NCBI GenBank assembly: GCA_031181345.1
Contig: JAPSLC010000002.1
Location: 124,001 to 188,000 of the forward strand
DNA from: Cupriavidus sp.
GTDB taxonomy: Bacteria; Pseudomonadota; Gammaproteobacteria; Burkholderiales; Burkholderiaceae
Length of the DNA: 64,000 nt
Reading direction: 5' to 3'
Shown piece after piece: positions 51,998 through 60,115 of the stretch (its first letter is position 1; each line of letters opens with the position of its first letter). The notes beneath the pieces were generated by a model, which did no database searches, had not been told where the DNA came from, and saw only the letters and a program-made list of their open reading frames with translations. Both the position numbers and the translations under genes were made by a program.

Positions 51998-54634
51998 TCA
52001 GGGATGCACCGGCCCCAATTGCACCAGCGTCGGGTCCGGAAGCGGATTGCTGGCGCGCGGCGTCACCACAGAGGGAAGGATATTGAAGAGCTGGCCCCGC
52101 AGCCGGATGTCCTGCGAGGAAGCGCCGACCAGGACATCGACAGCGCCGGCCTCCGATACCCAGGCATTGCGCGCCGGATCGAAGTACGACAGCGAGCGCT
52201 GGTCGAGGTACACGGTGACCCGCTGCGTTTGCCCCGGCTGCAGGAAGACCTTGGTGAAACCCTTGAGCTCCTTGACGGGTCTTGGCACCGCGGATCCGCG
52301 CTGGCTCACATAGACCTGCGCCGCTTCGGCACCGGCCATCTGGCCCGCATTGGTGATATCGAACGAAACGGCGATCCGGCCCTGCCCCGCGGCAAACCCC
52401 GGCGACACGCTCAACGACGAGTAGGTAAAGGTCGTATAGGACAGCCCGAACCCGAACGGGAACAACGGCGCCACGTTGCTGCGTTCGAATCCCCGATAGC
52501 CGACGAAGATGTCCTCGGTGTAGGTCATCGCGCGGATATTCGGATCATTGGAGAACTGCGGATAGTTCGGATAGGTCGGGTTGTCCGCGATGTTCCGCTC
52601 GATCGTGATAGGCAGCTTGCCGGAAGGATTGACGTCGCCGAACAGGATTTCGGCCAGCGCCTGCCCGCCATTCGAGCCGGGATACCACGCGTGCAGCACG
52701 GCACCGACCTGATCGATCCAGTTGCGCATATCGAGCCCCGTGCCGCCGTGCAGCACGGCGATCGTGCGCGGATTGGCGCGCGACAGATTGGCGATCAATT
52801 CATCCTGGAATTCCGGCAGCGTGAAGGGGTGGTCGAATCCCTCGCCCTCATACTCGGCGCTGTTGCCGGCGGCGACCACCACCGCGTCGTAGTTGCGCAG
52901 GTCCGCCGGCGCCTGCAGCGAGGCCCAGCTCAATTGCGCACCGAGAAAGCCGCCGAACACCGGGATATACCCCGGGCGGCGCGAATAATCGAACTGCACC
53001 GTGTAGGTCTGTCCCGCCTGCAAATTGATGCGGGCGCTCAGCGGCACGGTCGGCGGAATCACGTTGCCGGGAAGCGGCGTCCCCTCGCCGTTGTCCATGA
53101 TCAACTGTCCGTTGACGTAGAGCCGGACGGCACCATCGGCCCGAGCCTTGAACACATGGGGACCGCTGATCGTCGGCCGGATCGTCGTGGTCCAGCGCAC
53201 CGACGACGGCGGCGCCGAGCCATCGCCGCCATAGCGCGTGGTATAGGCGCTTCCCGGCGGCGCATTGCCCGACGTATCGAGATTGATCACCGGCTCCACG
53301 CGCGACAGCACCGGCGCACCGCTCCAGTCGGCATTGGCGAAGTACTGCGCCTGCGCGCCGGGCTGGCCAGTCGGCGTGGTCCAGGCGGAGCGGGCCGGGT
53401 CCAGCGTCAGCGCGTCGAGCAGCACGATATTCGTGCCCGGACCGGCGATCTGCCGCAAGCCGTCGATCTCGGTGATGAAGCGTGAGGCGCGGACATAGGC
53501 GCTGCCAAACCCGGTCGGCGGCACATCGGTGGCGAGCCGTCCGACCACCGCGATATTGCGCACCGAGCCGCGTTGCAACGGCAGTAGTTGGCCGCCGTTC
53601 TTCAGCAGCACGATGCCTTCGCGCGCCACGTCCAGCGCGGCGCGCTCGGAGAACGGCGGATGCGATTCGCCAGTCGCCGGCGGCACGCTGCCGATGAATC
53701 CGTAGGCCACGACGCGCCCAAGAATGCGCCGCACCTTGTCATCGAGTTGGGCCTGCGTCAGCGAGCTGTTTGCCAGCATCGCGCTCAGCGCCGCCGGCGT
53801 GAAATGCAGCGCAGACGGACGTTCGATATCCACGCCCGCCACGGCCGCGGCCTGGCCATGCTTGAGCGCCGCATAGTCGGTTTCGACGATGCCCTTGAAT
53901 CCCCATTCATTCTTCAGCACGCGCTGAATCGCATGCTCGCTTTCACAAACCGGATCGGCGCCATTGAGCCCGTTGAACCCGCACATGATCACCGCGACAT
54001 TGGCATTCTTTACAGCGGATTCGAACGGCACCATGTAAATCTCACGCAATGCTCGCTCGCTGATGGTTTCCATCAGATTGAAGCGATTGACCTCCTGCTC
54101 ATTGGCGAGATAGTGCTTGGCGTCGGCCCACACGCCCTGCGACTGAATCGCATTGACCTGAGCGGCGCCCAGCACCGCGCCGAGAAAGGGATCCTCACCG
54201 GACAGGTACTCGAAGGCCCGGCCAGCAAAAGGCGTGCGATACATGTTCAGGCCGGGACCGGTCACCTGCTGGAAGCCGTGATTGCGCGTATCGAGGCCAA
54301 GGCCGACGCCCATCTGTTTGGCGCGGTCGACGCTGAAGGTCGATGCCAGCGCGGGCCCGGCGGGATAGGCGACCCCTTGCGGGTCGCTCAAGCGCACGCC
54401 AAGGCCGCCGTCCGTCGCACGAATCTGCGGCACGCCCAGCCGCGGCAGCGGCTTGACGTCCCATGCGCCGGTGCCGCTGACGTAGTCGAGCTTCTCGGCT
54501 TGCGTCATCTGGTTGAGGATCGATTGCACGATCGCATTGATCTGTGCATCGGTGGAAGGCGCTTGCGCCGGAGCGGGATGTGCGGCCAGCAAAGTCGCAC
54601 CGACGAGCGATATCACTGCAATTCGAGCACCCAT
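51998..54634 (-). CDS. GH3 beta-glucosidase-like enzyme with PA14 insert, exported
   Basis: 878-residue glycoside hydrolase family 3 enzyme. A signal peptide (residues 1-24) is followed by the catalytic barrel with nucleophile D253 in GIVETDYAAL. The C-terminal sandwich is split by a PA14 domain at about 420-575 (SGPHVFKARADGAVRLYVNGQLI), which in relatives shapes sugar specificity. A fibronectin-III-like domain closes the protein. It probably releases terminal beta-linked sugars from glycosides or oligosaccharides in the periplasm. The start at 54634 (MGAR) has AAGGAGG seven bases upstream; the longer in-frame region upstream is not coding-like. Confidence 0.92.
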   Translation of the reverse strand: MGARIAVISLVGATLLAAHPAPAQAPSTDAQINAIVQSILNQMTQAEKLDYVSGTGAWDVKPLPRLGVPQIRATDGGLGVRLSDPQGVAYPAGPALASTFSVDRAKQMGVGLGLDTRNHGFQQVTGPGLNMYRTPFAGRAFEYLSGEDPFLGAVLGAAQVNAIQSQGVWADAKHYLANEQEVNRFNLMETISERALREIYMVPFESAVKNANVAVIMCGFNGLNGADPVCESEHAIQRVLKNEWGFKGIVETDYAALKHGQAAAVAGVDIERPSALHFTPAALSAMLANSSLTQAQLDDKVRRILGRVVAYGFIGSVPPATGESHPPFSERAALDVAREGIVLLKNGGQLLPLQRGSVRNIAVVGRLATDVPPTGFGSAYVRASRFITEIDGLRQIAGPGTNIVLLDALTLDPARSAWTTPTGQPGAQAQYFANADWSGAPVLSRVEPVINLDTSGNAPPGSAYTTRYGGDGSAPPSSVRWTTTIRPTISGPHVFKARADGAVRLYVNGQLIMDNGEGTPLPGNVIPPTVPLSARINLQAGQTYTVQFDYSRRPGYIPVFGGFLGAQLSWASLQAPADLRNYDAVVVAAGNSAEYEGEGFDHPFTLPEFQDELIANLSRANPRTIAVLHGGTGLDMRNWIDQVGAVLHAWYPGSNGGQALAEILFGDVNPSGKLPITIERNIADNPTYPNYPQFSNDPNIRAMTYTEDIFVGYRGFERSNVAPLFPFGFGLSYTTFTYSSLSVSPGFAAGQGRIAVSFDITNAGQMAGAEAAQVYVSQRGSAVPRPVKELKGFTKVFLQPGQTQRVTVYLDQRSLSYFDPARNAWVSEAGAVDVLVGASSQDIRLRGQLFNILPSVVTPRASNPLPDPTLVQLGPVHP

Positions 54635-54719
54635 CTGTTGCCTCCTTGGCGTGATCACCAAAGGCTGAACATCGACATGCGGGCCGCATATTGCAGACGG
54701 TAGTTCGGGCGATCCAAAT

Positions 54720-54759
54720 GAGAAGACGCGTAACGATCTGTTACAGCTTTCGTCTTCTC
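54720..54759. promoter_or_regulatory. Nested inverted repeat upstream of GH3 gene
   Basis: Outer arms GAGAAGACG (54720-54728) and CGTCTTCTC (54751-54759) enclose inner arms GTAAC (54730-54734) and GTTAC (54740-54744). The inner TAAC-N5-GTTA fits the LysR T-N11-A rule. It lies 86 bp upstream of the GH3 start, in the gap shared with the lipoprotein gene. It is either an operator or an RNA hairpin. Confidence 0.5.
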
Positions 54760-54863
54760 CGTCGCGACGATTTACGACAAGACTGCCCCTACGAAGGCAG
54801 AGCCGGGCCGCACTGCCAAGCGTGCGCACCATGCAGCGATTGCCGAGAATCAGGAGGTGCAAG

Positions 54864-55139
54864 GTGAAACAGGATTCGATGAACCGCTGCGCTGGCGTAG
54901 CGTTCGCCGCAGCGCTGACGGCCTTTGCGGTTTCCGCTTGCGGCGGCGACGACGACCGCAGGGTCGGTGTGTCGGAAGCGCCGTCGACGCAGACGCAGGG
55001 AAGTACGCCCGCGACGGGCACTGGCGCGGTGGATCCTTCCACGCTGGTCTCGCCGGTCAGCAATGCGCCGGTGGGCGAGCAAAAGGTGCAGGAGACGCGA
55101 AGCCCGGCAGGAAGCGATCCAAATCCGCCGCGTCATTGA
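54864..55139 (+). CDS. Small lipoprotein, unknown function
   Basis: 91-residue predicted lipoprotein: MNRCAGVAFAAALTAFAVSAC lipobox region (read in pieces) followed by an acidic GGDDD and a Ser/Thr/Pro-rich tail without a recognisable domain. The start is taken as the GTG at 54864, because AGGAGG lies six to seven bases upstream; an in-frame ATG five codons later is possible. It is divergent from the GH3 gene and convergent with fumC. Confidence 0.65.
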   Translation: MKQDSMNRCAGVAFAAALTAFAVSACGGDDDRRVGVSEAPSTQTQGSTPATGTGAVDPSTLVSPVSNAPVGEQKVQETRSPAGSDPNPPRH

Positions 55140-55232
55140 TGGCTTCGGATCTATGGGCAGGTCAAGGGCAAAGCTCACTTGCCTTCAGGCTAAAAGGGCT
55201 CGGGTCCGTTCACCGCTGCATTCGGCGAAGGA

Positions 55233-56627
55233 CTATGCGACTCCGCGGCCCATCTTTTCCACATTCACCAGCCGGTCGTACTCCTCGCCGCTGAGCACAC
55301 CCAGATCGATCGCCGCCTGACGTGGCGACATTCCCGATGCCATGGCGTGGCGCACGATCCGTGCAGCCTGGTCGTAGCCAATCACTGGATTGAGTGCGGT
55401 GGCCGCAAGAAGCGGACTCTCGAGCTGTCGCGCCAATGTGGCGCGATTCGGCTCAAGTCCCGGAATCACCCGCTGTGCGACCGTACGTGCGCTGTCCGAC
55501 AGCAGCCGGATCGACTGGAGCACGTTATGGATCAACACCGGCTTGGCGACGTTCAGCTCGAAACTGCCGCTGGCCGCTGCCATCGTCACGGTCACATGAT
55601 TGCCGGCCACCTGCATGCCAGCCTGCACCATGACCTCGGCGATCGTCGGGTTGCGCTTGCCCGGCATGATCGACGAAGTCAATCCGTCCTCTGGCATGAC
55701 GATTTCACCAATGCCACAGTTCGGCCCCGAACTCATCCAGCGCAGATCGTTGGCAATCTTGATGAACGATGCCGCGATGACGTTCAGTGCGCCAGACAAT
55801 TCCAGCAAGGCGTCGTGCGCAGCCATGCCTTCGACCTTGCAGGGATTGGGACGAAATGGCTGACCGGTCAGGCGGCTTGCCTCGTCGCAGAATGCCTGCG
55901 CAAAGCCGTCCGGCGCGTTCAGCCCGGTCCCCGCCGCGGTGCCGCCCTGCGGCAACATCAGCAGCCGCGGCATCGTCGCTTCGATGCGAGCCACCGCGTG
56001 GTCCACCTGTGCGGCGAACCCTTCGAAGCTGCGGCCCAGCGTGGTAGGCACGGCATCCATCAGATGCGTGCGGGCCAGCTTCAGAATATCGGCGAAGTCC
56101 CTGGCACGCGCGTGCAGGCTGTCTCGTAGCGTGGTCAGCGCCGGAACGAGGCTGCCTTGCAGCTCGAGCACCGCGCCAAGGTGCATCACCGTCGGAAAGC
56201 TGTCGTTGGACGACTGCGAGCGGTTGACGTGGTCGTTCGGATGAACGGGCCGCTTGGTCCCCAACGGTTGGCCTAGCCGCTCGTTCGCTCGATTGGCGAT
56301 GACCTCGTTCGCATTCATATTGGTCTGCGTGCCGGACCCTGTCTGCCAGACCGTCAACGGAAAGTGGTCGTCGAAGGCGCCGTGCCGCACCTCGTCGCTC
56401 GCGTCGATAATGGCGGCCGCAATGTGGGCATCGAGCGCGCCGCACTGCAGATTGGCCGCGGCCGCCGCCATCTTGTGCAGGCCGAATGCGCGAATCAGGC
56501 AGGCCGGGAAGCGCTCGCTGCCAATATCGAAGATGGCCAGGGCGCGCTGCGTCTGCGCGCCCCAATAGCGGTCGGCCGGGATCTCGACCGGACCGAAGGC
56601 GTCGTATTCCGTGCGGGTCGCCGTCAT
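55233..56627 (-). CDS. fumC: Class II fumarase
   Basis: 464-residue class II fumarate hydratase, which interconverts fumarate and L-malate. The superfamily signature TSSIMPGKRNP is present, with WQTGSGTQTNMNANEV and HPNDHVNRSQSSNDSFP, both diagnostic for FumC. The start at 56627 (MTAT) lies five bases after the Bug receptor stop, so it is the last gene of a lyase-Bug-fumC operon. In that setting it probably processes fumarate released by the lyase rather than serving the TCA cycle alone (inference). Confidence 0.95.
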   Translation of the reverse strand: MTATRTEYDAFGPVEIPADRYWGAQTQRALAIFDIGSERFPACLIRAFGLHKMAAAAANLQCGALDAHIAAAIIDASDEVRHGAFDDHFPLTVWQTGSGTQTNMNANEVIANRANERLGQPLGTKRPVHPNDHVNRSQSSNDSFPTVMHLGAVLELQGSLVPALTTLRDSLHARARDFADILKLARTHLMDAVPTTLGRSFEGFAAQVDHAVARIEATMPRLLMLPQGGTAAGTGLNAPDGFAQAFCDEASRLTGQPFRPNPCKVEGMAAHDALLELSGALNVIAASFIKIANDLRWMSSGPNCGIGEIVMPEDGLTSSIMPGKRNPTIAEVMVQAGMQVAGNHVTVTMAAASGSFELNVAKPVLIHNVLQSIRLLSDSARTVAQRVIPGLEPNRATLARQLESPLLAATALNPVIGYDQAARIVRHAMASGMSPRQAAIDLGVLSGEEYDRLVNVEKMGRGVA

Positions 56628-56632
56628 CGCGC

Positions 56633-57619
56633 TCAGTCCAGCGAGATATTGGCTTTGGCCGCCAGTCCTTTCCAACGCGCGACTTCCGCCTCGGTATGCT
56701 TGCCAAGCGCGCTGGCGGTGTATTGGTCCTCACGCAGCATCTGGATTGCCTGCGCCGACAGCCGGTCGGTGAACGCCTTGTCCTTCATCACCTTCAGATA
56801 GGCCTGCTGCATCTTTTCCACGGCCGCCGGTGCCGTGCCCTTGGGCGCGTAGATGCCGTACCAGGTCGCCGCCTCGAAACCGGGGGCGACCGTCTCGGCA
56901 AGCGTCGGCACGTCCTTGAGCTGTGCTACCCGCTTGGCCGACGTGACGGCCAGCGGCCTGACCTTGGCCTCGGTGATTTGCGGCAGCGCGGTGTTGGTCT
57001 GGTCGAACATGCCATCGACCTGCCCACCGATGACATCGATCAGCGCCGGACCCGCACCCTTGTACGGCACCAGCGAGACCTTGATGCCGGCGGACGAGGC
57101 GAACATCGCGGCGATCAGGTGCGAGGTCGATCCCATGCCGGCATTGCTGATGAACAGCTTGTCCGGATTCTGCTTGCCATAGTCGACGAGCGCCTTCACG
57201 TCCCTGGCGGGATGGTCCTTGCGCACCATCAAGACCATCGGCGTATCCGGGAAGCGGAAGACCGGGGCGAAGTCCTTGACCGGGTCGTACGGCAGCTTCC
57301 TGTATAGCGCCGGCGCTGCCCCCATATAGCCCATATGGCCCACCAGCATCGTGTAGCCGTCCGCGGGCGCGCGGGCCGCCTTCCCTGCCCCGATCGTGCC
57401 GCCTGCGCCCGGCGTGTTTTCGATGATGATCGACTGGCCGACTTCGCGCGACACCCTGTCGGCAATGGTACGTGCCAGCGCGTCCGTGGGACCGCCCGCG
57501 GCGAAGGGCACGATCCATGTGATCGGCCGGGTCGGCCAGTTCTGCGCGTGTACCGACGCCGCGGCAAGCAGCGCGGCGATCGTCATCGAGGCGCGCACGA
57601 CGGTTGTGGTGAGTTTCAT
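56633..57619 (-). CDS. Bug/TctC-family periplasmic substrate-binding protein
   Basis: 328-residue secreted receptor with a signal peptide (IAALLAAASVHAQ). The hallmarks WPTRPITWIVPFAAGGPTD, ENTPGAGGTIG and DGYTMLVGH are present. AAGGAG precedes the start. It lies between the lyase and fumC in one operon and probably binds the lyase substrate in the periplasm. Its ligand is likely a succinyl- or dicarboxylate-type acid, as Bug proteins of this kind bind such compounds (inference). Confidence 0.93.
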   Translation of the reverse strand: MKLTTTVVRASMTIAALLAAASVHAQNWPTRPITWIVPFAAGGPTDALARTIADRVSREVGQSIIIENTPGAGGTIGAGKAARAPADGYTMLVGHMGYMGAAPALYRKLPYDPVKDFAPVFRFPDTPMVLMVRKDHPARDVKALVDYGKQNPDKLFISNAGMGSTSHLIAAMFASSAGIKVSLVPYKGAGPALIDVIGGQVDGMFDQTNTALPQITEAKVRPLAVTSAKRVAQLKDVPTLAETVAPGFEAATWYGIYAPKGTAPAAVEKMQQAYLKVMKDKAFTDRLSAQAIQMLREDQYTASALGKHTEAEVARWKGLAAKANISLD

Positions 57620-57746
57620 GGCTTGTCTCCTTGGTAGGCTGCAGCGGTCGGACCGCTCCGGTCCGCCGCCGCAATGGATGCGCTGGAATCGTTCGATGCG
57701 ATCAGTGCAAGTGGACCGGCTTCGGTCTCGTACTGGCGGCGCTTGC

Positions 57747-59120
57747 TCAGGCGATTTCCGCCGACAGAGCGACGGCGCGGTCTACCATCTGCGGGGCGAG
57801 TCCGAGGTAGTTGGCGGGATCGACCATCTGCTCGATCGCAGCACGGTCGAAGTGCTGCGTGACAGCGGGCAAGGCGAGCAGGGCTTCGGCCAACGTGCCG
57901 CCGGCTTCGTTGACGGTGCGGCAGGCGCCGTAGACGACGTCATGCGCTTGTTGGCGACCGATATGCGGAGCCATCCGCATCATCACGGCTTCGGCGACGA
58001 TCAGGCCCTTGGAGATGCCGAGGTTGTGTGCCATGCGTGGCGCATCGACGATCAGTCCGCCAAGCGCGAACTTTGCCTGGTGCAGCGCGCCGGAGGTCAG
58101 GATGAAGCTCTCCGGAATCGCGATCCACTCCGCGTGCCACGGGCCCGTGGCGCGCTCGAAGTCCTGGACCAGCGCATCGACCATCAAACCGGCGTGCTGA
58201 CGCACCGCCTTCGATGCCGCCAGCATCAATTCGCTCGAAATGGGATTGCGCTTCTGCGGCATCGTGCTGCTCGCCCCCCGGCCCTTGACGAAAGGCTCGT
58301 AGACTTCGGCAAACTCGGTGGACGCCATGATCATGATGTCCAACGCGATCTTGCCCAGCGAGCCGGTGATCAGCGCGAGCAGATTGACGGCTTCGGCAAA
58401 GCCGTCGCGCGCGACGTGCCAGGTCGTGGCCGGTACGCCCAGGCCCAACGCCTCGGCGAGCGCGCGCTGCACCTCAAAGCCCTTGTCCCCCAGCGATGCC
58501 AGCGTGCCGGCGGCGCCGGCGAATTGCACCGCCGCAACCCTGGGGCGCAGCTGGGCCAGGCGTTGCTGATGCCGGTCGAACATCGCCAGCCAGATCGCGA
58601 CCTTGTAGCCGAAAGTCACCGGCAGCGCCTGCTGCAGGTGCGTGCGGCCGGCCATCGGGGTATCGCGATACGCCTTGGCGAGATCGGCAAGGATGCCGCG
58701 CAGCGCGCGAATATCGGCATCGATGCTGTCCAGCGCGTCGCGCACCTGCAGGGCCACGGCCGTGTCCATGATGTCCTGCGTGGTGGCTCCCCAGTGAACG
58801 TAGCGTCCGGCGTCACCGCACATCTGCACGAGCTGGTGCACCAGCGGCAGGATGGGATAGCCGACAATATCGGTTTCCTCGCGCATGTGATCGAAGTCGA
58901 TGCGCTCGATACGGGATTCGCGCGCGATTGTCTCGGCCGCTTCGGCCGGAATCACGCCGACGCGTGCTTCGGCCTTGGCGAGGGCAACCTCGACATCGAT
59001 ATAGCGCTGTACCAGCGCGCCGTCGGAGAAGATCGCTCGCATCGCCTTCGTTCCGAAAGCATCGCGGAACAGCGCGGAATCGACGACGGTACTGGCGGCG
59101 GGAATCCTGGAATGGAGCAT
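57747..59120 (-). CDS. Fumarase/aspartase-superfamily lyase (adenylosuccinate lyase/PcaB-like)
   Basis: 457-residue lyase. The superfamily signature is GASSTMPQKRNPIS, with YVHWGATTQDIMDT and AGRTHLQQALPVTFGYK as the other two conserved regions. This pattern fits 3-carboxy-cis,cis-muconate cycloisomerase (PcaB) and the related lyases that split N-succinyl compounds to fumarate. No other protocatechuate genes are near, and fumC follows in the operon, so a fumarate-releasing role is at least as likely as PcaB. The start at 59120 (MLHS) has GAGG upstream; an in-frame ATG at 59138 is an alternative. Confidence 0.85.
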   Translation of the reverse strand: MLHSRIPAASTVVDSALFRDAFGTKAMRAIFSDGALVQRYIDVEVALAKAEARVGVIPAEAAETIARESRIERIDFDHMREETDIVGYPILPLVHQLVQMCGDAGRYVHWGATTQDIMDTAVALQVRDALDSIDADIRALRGILADLAKAYRDTPMAGRTHLQQALPVTFGYKVAIWLAMFDRHQQRLAQLRPRVAAVQFAGAAGTLASLGDKGFEVQRALAEALGLGVPATTWHVARDGFAEAVNLLALITGSLGKIALDIMIMASTEFAEVYEPFVKGRGASSTMPQKRNPISSELMLAASKAVRQHAGLMVDALVQDFERATGPWHAEWIAIPESFILTSGALHQAKFALGGLIVDAPRMAHNLGISKGLIVAEAVMMRMAPHIGRQQAHDVVYGACRTVNEAGGTLAEALLALPAVTQHFDRAAIEQMVDPANYLGLAPQMVDRAVALSAEIA

Positions 59121-59152
59121 GGAGCGACCTCGTGGCATGCTGTTGGTCGATC

Positions 59153-59170
59153 GATATGTTCGAACATATC
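59153..59170. promoter_or_regulatory. Operator palindrome copy 1 (GATATGTTCGAACATATC)
   Basis: Perfect 18-bp palindrome in the divergent gap between the lyase operon and the GntR/HutC gene. It is repeated at 59188-59203 with a 34-bp centre-to-centre distance. It is the probable binding site of the HutC-type repressor encoded at 59263. Confidence 0.8.
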
Positions 59171-59187
59171 GGCAATGACCACATTAG

Positions 59188-59203
59188 ATATGTTCGAACA
59201 TAT
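59188..59203. promoter_or_regulatory. Operator palindrome copy 2 (ATATGTTCGAACATAT)
   Basis: Perfect 16-bp palindrome identical in core to the copy at 59153-59170. Together the two would place two repressor dimers side by side across both divergent promoters. Confidence 0.8.
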
Positions 59204-59262
59204 ATCAGGAAATCGGTGTTAACCCTCGGATTACGTCCCGTCAAGTCGGGGACAATGGCGAA

Positions 59263-59997
59263 ATGAGCAGACGAACCGCATCAGAGATCACTCGCGAACT
59301 GTTGGAAGGCATCCAGGGCGGCCGCTATCCGGTGGGAGCGTTGTTGCCCACCGAGTTCGAGCTGTGCGAGCAGTTCCAGGCCAGCCGCTACACGATCCGC
59401 GTGGTGTTGCAGGAGCTGCAGGAACTCGGGCTGGTATCGCGCCGAAAGAACGTCGGCACACGTGTGGAGGCCGCCCAGCCGAAGGCGGTGTTCAAGCCGA
59501 CGCTGGCGTCGGTCGAAGACCTGATGCAGTTCGGCGAGCAGCATCGGCGCGTGGTACAGGCCGTGGAGACGGCGACCGCGCCTGCTGAGGTTGCTGCTGC
59601 GTTGGGAGGCACGCCGGATTCGCAATGGCTGCGCATTTCCAGCGTGCGGTTGAACGACGATGCCAGCGCCACGCCGATCGCGTGGACCGACATCTACATC
59701 GATACCGGCTATGAGGACATCGGCGCCATCGTGCGAGATACGCCGGACGTGCTGGTCAGCTCGCTGATCGAGTCACGCCATGGCCGGCATATCGCCGAAA
59801 TCGAACAGAGTGTGCGCGCGTCCACGCTGGCCGACGAACGCGTGGGCCGCGCGCTCGGCATCGAATTGGGAACGCCAGTGCTGAAGGTCGTGCGCCGCTA
59901 TCTCGACGAGGCGGGCGACACGTTCGAAGTCTCCGTCACCATCCATCCCGCGGAGACGTTCTCGGTGACGACGCGGATGAGGCGTTCGAGCAGGTGA
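59263..59997 (+). CDS. GntR-family regulator, HutC/UTRA subfamily
   Basis: 244-residue regulator. The winged helix covers residues about 5-70 (ITRELLEGIQGGRYPVGALLPTEFELCEQFQASRYTIRVVLQEL, read in pieces). A UTRA ligand domain follows (LRISSVRLNDDASATPIAWTDIYID and LGTPVLKVVRRYLDEAG). HutC-type repressors leave DNA when they bind a pathway acid. It is divergent from the lyase-Bug-fumC operon; the twin palindromes in the gap are its likely operators, including for its own gene. Confidence 0.92.
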   Translation: MSRRTASEITRELLEGIQGGRYPVGALLPTEFELCEQFQASRYTIRVVLQELQELGLVSRRKNVGTRVEAAQPKAVFKPTLASVEDLMQFGEQHRRVVQAVETATAPAEVAAALGGTPDSQWLRISSVRLNDDASATPIAWTDIYIDTGYEDIGAIVRDTPDVLVSSLIESRHGRHIAEIEQSVRASTLADERVGRALGIELGTPVLKVVRRYLDEAGDTFEVSVTIHPAETFSVTTRMRRSSR

Positions 59998-60115
59998 TGA
60001 CGCGCGGCGGCGGAAGGTTGGCGCAATCGGGATGTCCTGGCGGGGCCGACAGTGCGCCGCCGGCTTCCACCTTCATCCCGACGGCGCTGTCTACACGTCC
60101 CCGCCCTATCCGCCC

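Noticed and set aside
57747..59120. Firm assignment as pcaB
   Set aside because: The signature is shared by several lyases of the superfamily, and no other protocatechuate-pathway gene is present.
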